The translations under genes were made by a program, and so were the position numbers. This document shows, in pieces, positions 20,152-32,803 of a DNA stretch of 64,000 nt. Source of the stretch: Allacma fusca (taxonomy: Eukaryota; Arthropoda; Collembola; Symphypleona; Sminthuridae); assembly GCA_947179485.1 (NCBI GenBank), contig OX359245.1, forward strand, positions 69,675,067 through 69,739,066. The letters are read 5' to 3'. The notes under the pieces were generated by a model. That model was given only the letters and a program-made list of their open reading frames with translations, was not told the origin of the DNA and did not search any database. Position 1 is the first letter of the stretch. Each line of letters starts with the position of its first letter.

Positions 20152-23100
20152 ATATTACTACTAGCAAGTAAGTTTCTTAAATACTAAAATAAGAAAACAG
20201 TAGAAACCAAAATATATCGTGAAACCATTCCAACATGTTATGGTCGCGACAATAATGCATGACTTGAACCCATTAATTGGAATGGCATTGTGCAAAGACT
20301 TGTAGGATTTAGCATGACGGGAATTAATTGTTCTGCACATTTATTGCTTAAGACATTTCAAGTACTATTCAAAACGTTCACTTTCATTAACACATTTCTC
20401 GTGATTTGGAAGTTTTGGAAAGTACTTTTAAAAATATCCGTTATCGAATTTTGATATGTAAAATAATGTTTGTAATAATTACTATTATTACAAACATATT
20501 ATTAAAAAAATGCTGTAGTTTTTATATTAGAGCTACTGGTTTTAATTTGTGTTTATCGAAACAAAATTTAATATGAATCAAACTGAAGTGTGCGCTCACT
20601 TGTGTAGTGTTTTGCTTTAAACATAGAATTAATTGCACAGCTAGTAGAACCGACATGGAACACCAGAATACAAGCGACCAGGCTAAATATAACAGAGAAG
20701 ATCTGGAAGGTGAATTCGGTCTTCATTTTTAGAAAGTGTATTAGAGCGCCTGCTATAAATGTTTCTTTTCAGTCAAAAGGAAAGGGTGCGACTGATTGTG
20801 CCTCGAGTTTCAATTTTTCCTGTATTGTCAATGTAATCGTCAACGTTGAGGAAGGAAACCTCTGACCATTATTGCTACAACTACTTATTATATGACGCTG
20901 ATATCCTTCTGAGTAAACACTAAGATTCTAAACCCCTTTTACAGACTATCGGATAAGTACAAGGAATTTCCGATAAAGTGGTTTCCTCTTAGATGACATT
21001 CCCTTTAATTGCCACAGTTAATTTTCCCTTATGATTACAAATGCATTATGCAGTGCAGTAGAAGGATATAATGGCATCCAATATATTGTCAAGTGTTTTC
21101 CCACTATATTGAAAATTCTACAAAGGCAATGCCATATAAAACATCAATCAGATTAAACTTGATTTTTGTATTAAATATAGATTTTCTTATATTTTTCCGA
21201 GAAAATTTTAACAGCATGCCAGAACCTCCTAATATACTATCAATTGAGCAAATATTTTCCTTAAAGTAATGTACAGGAAATGGTATAGGAAATTTAAAAA
21301 TAGGAAACTATCAGTTAGGCTCAAAAGAATTTTATTGCTTTAAGAATACTTTTTGTATTGTTTTTTTTAGTATTAGTTAAATTTACTATTACTTATGTTT
21401 AGGGCAGGGAGCAATTTGGGTTAGAGCAATCCGGGCAGAGTCCTTTGGGAAAATAATGATCAAATCGGAGTGCACAGATACTTAAGTATAATATTTAGAA
21501 CCTTCCACAACTCCGTTTCTTTTTATTTGAAATAGCCTTTAATAGTGGTAGTGGAATTTTAGATAGTGACATTTTCATTTACGAATCCATTTAAAAGCAT
21601 GGGTTGTGAAATGAAAGTGACACTTGTTAGAATTAAGGCAACGATATGCATATTGTGTAATAAAATATAAGTTATTCGGTTTTTTTCCAGATAGTTACCT
21701 TTAATAATTTGAGATTTAATTAAATTGTGAACTTTCGTTAAAAATCCTAATTTCCTGTGTCAGTACTTCAATGATAAAACTCATTATTTCTATTACTATA
21801 GATACATGACAGGAACATTGCTGGACTTCATGTTGACTGGGTATACAATTATTTATATATACAATAAAGCCTTGGTTTTTCAGTCACCGGCATACAAGCG
21901 TGTGTGATAAAAGGATATGAGCAGATCCATGTTTATTACAACGTTAATATTTCCTCATAGAATCGTACATTACAGAGAAATTAAATACTGGTGGTTAATG
22001 CAATTGCCACAAACATTATGAGGACACGTATTTTTTAATAATTTTCCTCACCATATTGCATTTAATTGTCACTGCCTTGATATCTATCTATTTATAAAAT
22101 CAGAGTTATTATGTAAACAGTGCATAGGCGCAAAATAAATGATTACTAGATTTTACTACATTTCAATAATTTCCTATTACAATTAAATCCTATAATTTAT
22201 GTATTAGATTAACCGTTAAGGTTATTGCTTGTTTTTTATTAAAAGTTCGATAGTCCGTGGGGGAATCGTAATAGTGCATAAACAATAATTTCAACCTTTT
22301 TGAGCAGCCTGCGGATAAATTCAAGATAGAGCACGACGAAAGGATTTCATATGATTTAGATTTGAAATTGAAAGGACCATTTTATTGCAATTTTTAAACT
22401 CTATACACGTTGTGTATATTCCTACTGGTTTTACAAATTCACTTTCTTCAGTTCTAGATAATGTATATAGATTATTCCTCAACATGAAATTAAAATAAGA
22501 CATAATTAATAATAAGACATAATAATAAGACATAAATATGTTTAGCACCATCTCCCCTTTATTGGGTAAGTAGATACTTGTTGATTTAGTTCAACTAATT
22601 ATTTCAAAATATCTACATGCATATAGATCCATAGTGAGATTATGTGTGGGAAATTTGTCACTAACGAGAGCAAATTTCCTTTGGAGATAAACGCTCCGCA
22701 TGCATTCATTGTTGTTGTTGAAGAAGGCCTGATCAATGGTTGGGGAAACTAATCAGGTAAATTTTTGTTTACATGTTAGTCTCGCTCATCCATATTACAT
22801 TTTGTTGATGAAGTCGAAAGTGAGAATGTCGAAAAAGTAGATATGAAGAAGATTTGCTTGTGTTGTACATAATTAGTATGTATATTGAACGGATTGGGAG
22901 AATCCCTACCTGCAAATAATTATAATACATTTTTATGATCTATAATAATAATTACTCATTGCACTGAGGAATAATAAAGCCTGCATAATGAGCTTATTCA
23001 TCCCAATAAAATTCAAAAACGTATCATGAGTAGACCAGACAGTCTTCAAAAAATTCACAACTAATCCAGGGCTTGATTAGTTGTTTCCGGGCTTGAACAC

Positions 23101-23461
23101 TGGAGGAAACAAATGAGTTCCCTTTTCTGCAATTAATTTCTGCAAATACCAAATAAAACACTTTTGTTCCCATTAAAGTTTCATTAAGAAATAGACTTTT
23201 ATAAGCTTTTCTTGCCGTTAAAGAAAGTTATTTACTATTCAACCAACACGTTCCGAGAGAACCCCGAGAAAGAACTTGTCCTTCAAACCAGTCTATTAAT
23301 TCAAAGCGGGCACATATCTCCGTTGTAATGACACTTACTTTAAGTAGTTTTTTCGCAATTTCTTCCGTGAAAGCTCAAATATTGCAGGAACTTTCTAGAA
23401 GCATAAAGAATTTTTTAGTAGTTCAATGCTTTAATCTGTATCTTGTAAAAAATTGCCTTCG
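20152..23461. other. Non-coding AT-rich host DNA
   Basis: No supported gene. A short possible first exon (MEHQNTSDQ.., 20655-20710 with a GTGAAT donor) has no partner I can find. Segments around 22640-22800 resemble 29690-29830 (a shared GCTGGGGAACATAATCAGG-type sequence), so this flank is part of an old segmental duplication with the CRAL-TRIO locus. Confidence 0.5.
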
Positions 23462-23790
23462 TTCCTGAAAACTGAAGACTGCGCCACTTGGACACCACAA
23501 GACGACATTGGAAAAGATTATCCGTATTACTTAAACGGATTTGATGATAAAAATCAAAGTAATGCATTTTGAAGTTTTTAAATTTATTTTTGTACACTAC
23601 AACTATATTCATAAATGAAGGTTTCTTGTAAAATTTTAAGAATAGGTATGGTAGTCTAAAGATTCACGTATTGTTATAGATATACACTTTTTGTTCGTAT
23701 TAGTTTGGGTCCTAGGTTTCGGTAAATAAAACATCCGCTCTGCCTTTCTGATGGAAGTACTTTGTGATGTAAAGTGAATTAGGTTTCTTC
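23462..23790 (+). pseudogene. CRAL-TRIO gene fragment, dead copy
   Basis: Exon 2-like sequence at 23462-23558 encodes CATWTPQDDIGKDYPYYLNG, closely matching exon 2 of the gene at 30710. Exon 3-like sequence from 23704 opens with WVLGFGK. Defects: the acceptor before exon 2 reads CG instead of AG; a TAA stands where the intact gene has Trp in GKWDIR; and the reading frame collapses soon after. Exons 4 and 5 and a signal-peptide exon were not found. Confidence 0.75.
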
Positions 23791-23799
23791 TTCTTCCGG

Positions 23800-24815
23800 T
23801 TGTGAGAAAATATCAAATTTGTTCCTTTCATCCTAAGACGCACCCGATCCCAACAATAGTTAAAATTCTTGGACAAAACTACCAAAGCAGTATGGGGAAG
23901 TGATAGGCTCGTTTGTGTTATTTTATCGAATTCCTCTTTACAAAAATATTGGAATTGACTCGCAACAATGGTTTTGGAAGATTTGCTGTCAAATGTAAAG
24001 ACATCCTTTTTAGTAATTAGTATATAATTACATAAATAAATTGGTGTAAAAATTGCCACAACTTCTTAAGCATGTCTGACCGGTTGTGTTGCTAAGGATA
24101 TGCACCGTGTCATTGACCCTCATGTAATCGTAATAGATACGTTCCAGTTGGAAAGAATTAGCGTAAATTTTCGGCGCTAATCCAGACTCTTCAATTTTGT
24201 TTGATATTTCCTTGCTGTAATTACTGCTGTCTTCTTTATGAAACATTTATTACTATTTGAAAGAACTATGCCTGAGATTAACCCAGCAATCAAGATCGTG
24301 CCGGAAACTCTCAGGTGAGGGTAGGATCAATTGAAATTTCCCTGGAGTATTTGCACGCCAGTATAAAAATACCCAAAATGCATGTTCACTTGCGCAAATA
24401 TTGGGCAGTATGTAATTACAAATAGAATATTTTAATTGTATACGCACGGCAATACTATACAGGGTTCCAAATATTGTAATGTCTAAAATGACTTTAATAT
24501 CCAAACGTAAGTCATCTAAACTGTTGAAGTAACTTTCATTCAACAACATAGTGACATGTAACTATTGCCTAATTTATTAAAAACAGTAATTACATCGGTA
24601 CAATAGTTTATTGGACATGGTGCATTTAAAACTAGTTTTGTAATAAATGCCACATATTTCACGATAAAAAAAGGCAACAAGCAAAATTTCGACTCTTTCA
24701 CTTCTTTCGGTTTTTTCACTACTAGAGTTGAGTTGATTTCAATGTTGCTCTTTCTCCTGTTGTGTCTACAATTTTCAACGTAGAGATTCCTGGTCAACAC
24801 AACATTTACTACCAA
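23800..24815 (-). pseudogene. Unrecognised ORF cluster, possibly one degraded gene
   Basis: Four adjacent minus-strand open frames (24815-24540, 24549-24253, 24246-24028, 24059-23800) abut end to start with frame changes, as expected of a single coding region of about 330 codons broken by frameshifts and stops. Hydrophobic stretches occur (CLLPFFIVKYVAFITKLVL; FGTLYSIAV). I do not recognise the family; it could be chance open frames in AT-rich DNA. Confidence 0.25.
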
Positions 24816-24959
24816 ATGCCATTGATAGATATTTCGAGAGAGAAAGAAATAATTTATTTCACTGATACCACAATAGTATTTGCCTTACGACACAGTACAT
24901 AATAATTTCAAACATTTTTAACACAAAAAATATTTGTTATAAACTTGGTTATAAACATA

Positions 24960-27869
24960 CTAATTGTACAAGTGATGAAATGCTATCCTGTAAGATCCAC
25001 GAATTGTGGTAATAATTACGTCGTTTATAAGCTGTTTAGATAAATTAAATCGTTGTCTAAATTGTTCAAAATGTTCAAAAATAGTTCCACGAGCTCCAAT
25101 TAATAGTCCAATAACTTCAATAGTTTTCAAATTGTATTTCTGCTTAAAGAAAGGAACACAAGGTTGATAAATCTGCTTCTTTTCATGATCCACTTCCATT
25201 GGTTGATTTCTATCTTTTTCCCATCTAACAGTTGGGTCTATTATGTAACCTACTTTGGTTACTTCATTAAAACATAAAATGTCAATTCGTCTAGTAGAAT
25301 CATTCTCTCCAATACAATGTACTTCTTCGACCACCATCCATTGCTTGCTGTCTCTCAGATATTTTGCAATTATTGACCTAATATCATTATGCCTGTTGTT
25401 GCGTAAAAGACTGCCCTTATCACAGGAACCAAGGACGTGCGCAAGGGTTTCTCTCCGAAAGCATCCATTATGTCTGCATCGGGAACCGTCCTGACTCCTA
25501 CCGGGAAGATCTCTTACAGGGAAAACATTAGTTGACATTTTCAATACTGAAATCCATTCAGAACCAGTAAGGCCTTGCTTATGTAAAATAAGCTTATTTC
25601 CAAAAGTGCATTCTTGGTACGTCACAACTCCAGCACCACGATGTAGTTTACTGCACCATTCGTCGTATTGTTGTTTTCTTAATTTATCTCGCATCATTTT
25701 AGTAATTTTTATTTTAGTTTTTGACTTTGAAATTAAAATCCTCCAAGAAATCATATCTTCAGTGCTTATTCCTAATGCATTCCTACATTCCTCCATTTCA
25801 GCAAAGCAGTTGCGAACATAGGGAATAGCACTAACCTTGGAATTCACTAATGCCACACAAATATTATAATGTTGTAAAAACACTTCCCATTGAGCATTAA
25901 ACATATGCAATCCTCGTAAACTTCTTGAGGTGTAAAGCATTGAAGTCGGAACATCATCGGGAAGACCAACAATTTCTTTTATAGACTTAGTTAATACGTT
26001 ATTCAAGTCCAATAGAAAACGCTTTGGAATTTTGTTCATGGGAGCACATTGTAAGGGATAAATAAGTGTTGGCCAGATGTATTGATTGATGATGGATAAC
26101 TTCTGATCTGGCCGGAGCATTTGTGTGCTCACTAAGTTTTGCAAATCTTTGCCAAAATTTTTCATTGTACCAGCGAAATCAAAAATAATTTCATTATTGA
26201 AATTAACACCAAGATATTTGATGGTTTCATCTTTCCGAATTGATGGTATTATAAAATTTGCATCAATGATTATGTCATCCTCACATAATTCCCCATTCAC
26301 TATATTGATTGATTTACATTTTGATGAATTCGAACTGTATCCAACTTTGTCCATATTCAGTAAAGCTATTTTCCCCAACTCACATGCTCCTTCTACAGAT
26401 TCCGATATCACAGCCAAGTCATCAGCAAATCCCACATTTGTCACTTTAGGAATGTTAGGATGAATTTCAAATCCATATGCATTAGTAATTTCATGTTCTG
26501 ATAATTCTTTATGGATGTGATCTACCGACATATTGAATTCTAATGGCGACTTGGGCAAACCTTGAAATACTCCTTTGTTGACATCTATAGGTTTTGACAA
26601 TCCTTTCTGAGTTTGAATTTGCGTAGAGTTGCCTCTTAGTAAAGATTTTGATATTTCTCGCAGTCTTGATGGAATCAAAGTGTGATCATAGCATTGACAA
26701 ATATGATTATGGCTACTTTCTTCAAAAGCCTTGTTTACATCCAAAAATAAAATACAACATGAAGATTTTTCCAGTTTGGCCTTTAGAAGAATTCCATTGA
26801 TGATTGTTGTATTAATATGACATCCCGGTATATTTGTGAATCCTCTCTGGTTTTCATTTAAATGTACAAATGATCTCAAACGCTTTTCAAATATTCGTTC
26901 TATAATTCTTCGTAATATTGAGCAAATTGATATAGGTCTCCAATTAGTAATTTCCTTCAAGTCACCCTTCTTTGGAATTAAAACTGTGCGAGCTCTTCGA
27001 AATGATTCGGGAACTAAATTCCATTTTAGCATAATGTTGGCAATCGTAGCAATAACCTTCTTGCAGCTAATAATTCTTATGCTTCGAATTGTTACTCTAT
27101 CCAGTCCGGGAGATGTATCATGATTGATACCTTTTAATGAACTAACAACTTCATCCTCTGAAATATCATCATCCTGATTCGCCAATTCTTGATCATTGTC
27201 TGCTACTGTTGGACCATATTCATCTAAAATCTTATCATTACTAAGGCTCCATCTTTGACTATAATGCTGAAATATTTGGTCTTGTGGTATTGAACAACTT
27301 GGTAACCTCATCGTACTTTGCATTACCATCTGAACAGCCTTCTTCCTTGAATTTGTGTAAAGATGTTGCATCAAATCATGATTGTATTTAGCTTGATTAA
27401 GATCACGTTTTCTCTTCGACTTTCTCATTGGATTTGATTGATTTTCATAGGTCTCTTGAGAATTTAGAAAAATAGCATTATTTTTTCTTGCTTGATAATA
27501 TTTGGTGGCTGGATGTTTTGGACCAGGTAACACGTTAATGGAGTCACGCAATGTAATTGAAATTGTGTCAACAAGTTTGGAGAATGCCACAAGGGTTGGT
27601 TTAACTTCAATCATGTGAGATAATTCCACATTGTATTCATTCATTTTTAAATCAAGCTGTTTGACAATATCATCATGATGATCTGAATTTGTATTTTCTA
27701 TAGTTTCAATTTCAGAAGGTTGATAACTTGCGATTATATTCTGACGGGCCACATCTTTGTGTCTTTTAGCAATGTGTATTCCAAGGCCTTTGTACATTCC
27801 ATGACAGTGAGGGCACTCTGTTTCTTCGTTTCTAGTTGTAGTGATTTTCGTTTTAACTTTTTTTGTCAT
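24960..27869 (-). CDS. R2-clade non-LTR retrotransposon ORF (reverse transcriptase + RLE)
   Basis: A 969-residue uninterrupted frame. An N-terminal C2H2 finger (C19, C22, H32, H37) precedes the reverse transcriptase: motif A FLDVNKAF (~375-382), motif B GVFQGLPKSP (~434), catalytic FADD 481-484. Then come a C-terminal zinc knuckle (CRHNGC..H.LGSC, ~790) and a restriction-like endonuclease with RRIDIL and IIDPTVRWE, and a GLLIGARGTI block. This domain order defines the R2-like group, which inserts by target-primed reverse transcription. No 28S rDNA flanks it, so it is not at the canonical R2 target. Untranslated ends are roughly 24840-24959 and 27870-27960; I could not define a target duplication. 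Confidence 0.9.
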   Translation of the reverse strand: MTKKVKTKITTTRNEETECPHCHGMYKGLGIHIAKRHKDVARQNIIASYQPSEIETIENTNSDHHDDIVKQLDLKMNEYNVELSHMIEVKPTLVAFSKLVDTISITLRDSINVLPGPKHPATKYYQARKNNAIFLNSQETYENQSNPMRKSKRKRDLNQAKYNHDLMQHLYTNSRKKAVQMVMQSTMRLPSCSIPQDQIFQHYSQRWSLSNDKILDEYGPTVADNDQELANQDDDISEDEVVSSLKGINHDTSPGLDRVTIRSIRIISCKKVIATIANIMLKWNLVPESFRRARTVLIPKKGDLKEITNWRPISICSILRRIIERIFEKRLRSFVHLNENQRGFTNIPGCHINTTIINGILLKAKLEKSSCCILFLDVNKAFEESSHNHICQCYDHTLIPSRLREISKSLLRGNSTQIQTQKGLSKPIDVNKGVFQGLPKSPLEFNMSVDHIHKELSEHEITNAYGFEIHPNIPKVTNVGFADDLAVISESVEGACELGKIALLNMDKVGYSSNSSKCKSINIVNGELCEDDIIIDANFIIPSIRKDETIKYLGVNFNNEIIFDFAGTMKNFGKDLQNLVSTQMLRPDQKLSIINQYIWPTLIYPLQCAPMNKIPKRFLLDLNNVLTKSIKEIVGLPDDVPTSMLYTSRSLRGLHMFNAQWEVFLQHYNICVALVNSKVSAIPYVRNCFAEMEECRNALGISTEDMISWRILISKSKTKIKITKMMRDKLRKQQYDEWCSKLHRGAGVVTYQECTFGNKLILHKQGLTGSEWISVLKMSTNVFPVRDLPGRSQDGSRCRHNGCFRRETLAHVLGSCDKGSLLRNNRHNDIRSIIAKYLRDSKQWMVVEEVHCIGENDSTRRIDILCFNEVTKVGYIIDPTVRWEKDRNQPMEVDHEKKQIYQPCVPFFKQKYNLKTIEVIGLLIGARGTIFEHFEQFRQRFNLSKQLINDVIITTIRGSYRIAFHHLYN

Positions 27870-30709
27870 TTTTTTAAGAAACTGGTTTAATTTTTCTCCT
27901 TCTTTCTTATTTAAAAAAATTATCTTTTTTTTTTTTTAAAAAAACACCAACCCTCCTAATATTCTGCCATAAATATAATTAAGAATACCCAAATAATTCT
28001 AAAATCCCCTTGTACCACCAAAAGGTGAAATTGTACCCCAAAAGTAATTCAAAATTCGTATTCTACATGTCTTATTTGTATAGACCCAATATATGATTAA
28101 TGATAACACACTCCATCTTCTCCATACAAACCCCTAAATCTGGAGCAAAAAAAATGTGCTGCTTCCTGTTCAACTTCTACTTCTTTTGAATGAAACTTTT
28201 GCTGGGAATAAGCAATTTTAGACTAGAAATTTTTTCAAACACTTTTCGGTTCATCCAACAAAACATCTGAATTTGCCTCAACATTTTCAACTCTGTAGTT
28301 CCAAATTTTTAGTGCAAGAAGATTAAGATCCAATTTTGGAACAACACAAACAGGATTGCTAAAAAAATATGGATAGAATTGAGTAATGTGTATCCTTTGA
28401 TGGGCTATATATGATGGGTAATGATGTTTGATGATGAATGTTTCTTACCCGTTCAGTGTATCTAACTTCCTCGGCACCTGGCCGGTATGAAACGTGTCCA
28501 TAAAACGCGGAAAAATAACATAGTGTTAAACGTGATCATTTCCAATTACCGTACCCTTCAAAAATTACTCTTACAAGGGCATTTATTATAGCGACAGAAT
28601 ATTTTGTGTAACATAGCAAAATCCGTTCCAAATCCGTAACATCAGTTCTGTTCATCGACCCCATAGTTTATTTCCCCTGTGTTTTCAAGTACAAAGCTCA
28701 GGTAGCGGAAAATATTGGTTTTATTTTCAGGAAATCCGCCGTGAGCTATATATTGTCTAAAGGAATTTAGAATTCGAAATCAGATGACAAATTTCCCATT
28801 GATCCCGGAACCCGGAAATCTCTCATCCATCTCTATGAACTATTTGATGCCCCTTCAGTTTTGCCAGCGGTTATGTGCATGTTTTTACATAGAACGAAGC
28901 GGACTTGTGAGAAACGTAATCTAGATATGGCAGTCACTGAAGAACAATTTTATGAAACAAAAATTTCCCACCAGTTTCACTTCGGAATGATTCTATTTTT
29001 CATATATACCAAGTTACAAAAACAGAACTACAAGGGTAAAATTTACTGGTGAATTTTACTTTCAAGAAGTAGTTCATTCATCCGTATGATTACAAAATGC
29101 ATTTGTAACAACTTCATAATATTCTCTAAGTTGATTTAGATAATCATTTCACTTATTAATTACTGAATGTCTGAAATTCCCTACTGTGACATATAATAGT
29201 GTATCGATAGGAATTCCTACCTCTGACAACCCATGGAAACTACGAGGATAGGAGACGTGTGTCGTCCACACATTTAGATTTTGTATCCACTTAAGGTGTG
29301 TAGAATTACATACTGGCACTTCAATCTACTAGAAGAAAACTCCTGTTTCTGCAAAAGTACCTAATTCTTGATCAACTAAGCGACATACAAAACTTACTGG
29401 CTGAGCTAAATTAAATTACTTGTACGCCAGGGTTGGTTTTTTTAAGGCTTTCGAAGTAAAGTGGATTTTGTACATCCAAGCCATTGTTCTGTGTTGATTC
29501 AAAGCAAGAGTATCTTTGCACCATCTTCGTTTTAATAATACCTACAAAAGGTGACTGGGTTCACAGAAAGATTTTCGCACGAAATGCCTCAACTATTTTT
29601 AATATGATAAAGTTGTTTCAGACAGCTATTCTTAGCCATATATTACTATGTTGTTTTGTAGACCCGTAAAGAGTGTGGGAAGATTGTCATTGCAGACAGT
29701 AATTATTATTCTGCGCAAACAACTCCGTATATGAAATTATTATTGTGAAGACAGTCTGAGCAAGGGCTGGGGAACATAATCAGGTAAACATTTAGTTTGG
29801 TGCTATTTTTGTTTGTTCATGCTTTATCCAAAACATACATGTTAATGCAAATCAGGTGCGCTCAGCCCCGGATTATTTATCGGAATGGGTACAAACAACT
29901 CAAAATAGCAAGACTGTCATAATTCTATTAAAATTATTATAGCACAATTCTTGACAGATTGTTTCGAATTAACGCGATTCGCTTGAGGCAATATTTGGAG
30001 TCACATGGTTGAATTTCGTTGAGCATTGCCGGGGTTTTGTTAGATATTAAAACTTCCAGCAACTCAGCAATTTTCATTGGGATTTATCAATATCAGCAGT
30101 TGACGACAAAAATTTGTGGTAAGAATCCTAAAATTTGAATAAAGATTGTGAATTATTTCAAAAGGTTGCCATCAGGAAGAGACGATTTCCGGTTTTGAAA
30201 ACATTTCTCACATTTTTGGGTGATTTTATTTTCATTTGTTTATCTAATCACTGAATATCCAATGAACGAACTTGACCAGTCTATCTTTCTAACGTTTATA
30301 TATTTTTTTAACAGTTCTTAAATAATATTTATTCATACCGTTTTAAAATGGCTTTTTCCTTGCAATCCAACCATTGCATGCTATGCTACAACTTTAACTA
30401 AATATTAAAATTTACACCTAATCCAACCCTGCTTGTAATATTTTTTACATATACAACTATAATTATTACTGTTTTCAACTCTCTAATAATGAAGATAGTA
30501 TACTTATGACATGTATACTCCTTGCAAGTTCCTCAACAATAATATTTTGTGGAAAGCATTTTACGTATAAGAAATGCATACAAATGACCTTGCCTTTGCA
30601 AAAGTTGTGCACATTTAACGTGGATGTTTGAAGTGATTTCTATATTTAACTCGACTTTCAGATATGTTTCTAACTCCACAGCTAACACAAGCATCATCTG
30701 TCTTATAAA
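27870..30709. other. Non-coding DNA between the retrotransposon and the CRAL-TRIO gene
   Basis: It starts with poly-T/poly-A tracts that may be the retrotransposon 5' region. The rest is AT-rich, with no supported gene; short open frames at 28861-29052 and 29484-29669 have no features. The part near 29690-29830 resembles 22640-22800. Confidence 0.5.
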
Positions 30710-31915
30710 ATGGCACCAATAAGCTCTACATTGTACGTCCTCATATTAATATATTTTTCATTTTCTACAATATCGTTCGTAAAGGCGCAAATACCGAACG
30801 ATGAAGTGCCCGCTGAACTACAGGTAATTAATTTCAATTGAAAACAAAATGAAATTCAGAATTTTAAAAGCATGAAGTGTCGGAATTGGTTTTGGGAGCA
30901 AATTGTGCACGATAATTATTATAAATAATTAACTGTGTCATTTAGTTCCTGACAACAGGGGAATACGACACTTGGACGCCACCCTCCGACATAGCAAAAA
31001 ATTATCCATATTACCTGAGCGGGTTTGATGATCAAAATCGACCTAGTGAGAAATTTCTCTATAAATTTAATTTCACCACAAATTTTACCTTATCAGGGTT
31101 GATCTAAATATTTGAAGATTCCAGGAGCTTCACAATCACTTTTCAGTATAACTAAAGTTCCTCTTTTCGAATTTACTCTTCCTTCAGTATGGGTGTTAGA
31201 ATTTGGTAAATGGGACATCCGCGCGGCCCTTCTCAAGGATGAGGAATATGTGAAGGCTTTGGACATGCACATAGACCAAGCCACTTGGAACTTTTTTACC
31301 AGTACTGTTCTCCGAGCCAGTCCGGATGCCCCAAATAAAGAATTTATCGTCCTCATTGATGCTGAAGGATATAATCTCGCGCAACTTAATTCCGCCAAAG
31401 GTTTGTTCTTCTGACATACTTCTATGTATACATAGTGCAAAAAAAATGGACGTATACAGTTAACATTATATTCATATCTGTATTCATGAGATTCTGAAGA
31501 TTTCTGGGGTATTGCTTAAATACAAATAAATTTCGTTAATGATTTCAGCGGTGAGTTTTGTTGTGAGGAAGCTCACAATGATAACTATTGCCACTCGGTT
31601 TGCATCTTCCGTCTACGCTGTAAATGGTATGTCAAAATGTATTTGTGATGAATATTGCTCGAATCTCTGCAACCTGTCAAAAATTATAAATGATTTTGTA
31701 ATACCGAATTTGTGTATTACAGTCAATTTTGCTGCTGAACGACTCCTATCACTACTGAAACCATTCTTGGGGAGGGAGTTTGAGAAATTTATAATTTTCG
31801 GGACCAACTCCGCCATGTATATATACCAAAGATCTTAAAACATTTGCCGAAAGATCAAATCCCTGAATGGTACGGAGGAAGTAAAGATTTTAAGCCTGTC
31901 AAAATATACGGCTGA
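30710..31915 (+). pseudogene. Secreted CRAL-TRIO (SEC14-like) lipid-binding protein gene, frameshifted in last exon
   Basis: Five exons with consistent phases: 30710-30823 (hydrophobic N-terminal signal peptide ending ..SFVKAQ), 30946-31045, 31188-31400, 31549-31626 and 31723 onward. The central exons carry the CRAL-TRIO signature YLSGFDDQNRP.. WVLEFGKWDIR and VLIDAEGYNL, and the family closes on LPKDQIPEWYGG..FKPVKIYG. That last block (to TGA 31913) is in another frame than the preceding GREFEKFIIFGTN block; the switch falls in a TATATATA run at 31818-31825, consistent with one extra TA. Such proteins bind hydrophobic ligands. It is either recently inactivated or carries an assembly or allelic error. 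Confidence 0.78.
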
Positions 31916-32636
31916 ATGCTTGCGTTTATATACTTATAGTGTTAATGTGTATTGCTCCTATTGTTAAGAAAATAATTATATTTGGGGTGGGAATCTATCT
32001 GCTAAGGCTCAATGTATCTAGTATATGGCTCTCCAGCTGAATCGCTTTTGTAAAGGTGCCGGGACTTTATGTTAAATGACTCAAACTAGCAATATGCAGC
32101 TTTCTATAAGTGCTTTTATTTTATCAAGCCCAACGGGTGAGTTAACCTGAGGAGTTCTGGTATTGATTTAAAACTAAAGACTGAGGAGCTCATAGTATTA
32201 GTTCTTTTAAATACATATCCTGATTACTTAGGTTATCATTTCCTTTTCTGTAATATGCTTAGTTGTACATTCCGACAACATTACAAAATCAATTTGGTAT
32301 AATAACATATTAATAACAATTAGTTAAATCAAGCAATACAATCAACAAGCAAAACTACCGATTTTTCGATTTGTTAGACTCCAGTTGGAACTAATTTGAA
32401 ACGATATTCTCGATTATTAAAACAATAAGTCTCGTCCGCAATAACGAGATAAACGAGAATATCATATCGTTATGCTCCCCGATAATACATTTTCTCCTGC
32501 GTTTTTGGATAACTTCATATTTTTCGACGCTTGTAGCGGGCACTCATTGAATAAACTACGGGATAGACATGACAGCACGTATTAATTTTTACCTTAAACG
32601 AGCAGTTGCTTAAATTGAAGGCTGGATCTCATTCAA
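31916..32636. other. Non-coding flank left of Polinton 2
   Basis: AT-rich, with no gene. It ends at the 6-bp target duplication of the Polinton. Confidence 0.6.
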
Positions 32637-32642
32637 ATCCAC
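32637..32642. repeat. Target-site duplication, left (ATCCAC)
   Basis: ATCCAC directly precedes the terminal AGTAGTG and is repeated at 58949-58954. Six bp is the size made by Polinton integrases. Confidence 0.93.
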
Positions 32643-32803
32643 AGTAGTGTATTTCCATGCGGACTTATAGAAAATCCTCCATGGAGGGTTCCCCCGTGGA
32701 GGGCTGAATGAATATGTGTGTATGGAGTCCCGGAGTCTCCCCTCTTAAAAATGATGTATTATTAAGTGGCGCCCTTCTGTCATCTTGATATGGAGGGTGG
32801 CAC
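32643..32803 (+). repeat. Left terminal inverted repeat of Polinton 2
   Basis: The first 53 nt are identical to the reverse complement of the right end; weaker similarity (GGAGTC..GAGTCTCCC, AAGTGG.GCCCTTC) continues to about 160 nt. A CCTCCATGG..CCGTGGAGG palindrome lies inside. Confidence 0.92.

Noticed and set aside
24960..27869. Canonical rDNA-inserted R2
   Set aside because: The protein is R2-like but neither flank resembles 28S rRNA sequence.
28861..29052. Short plus-strand frame
   Set aside because: 63 codons, no signals, AT-rich background.
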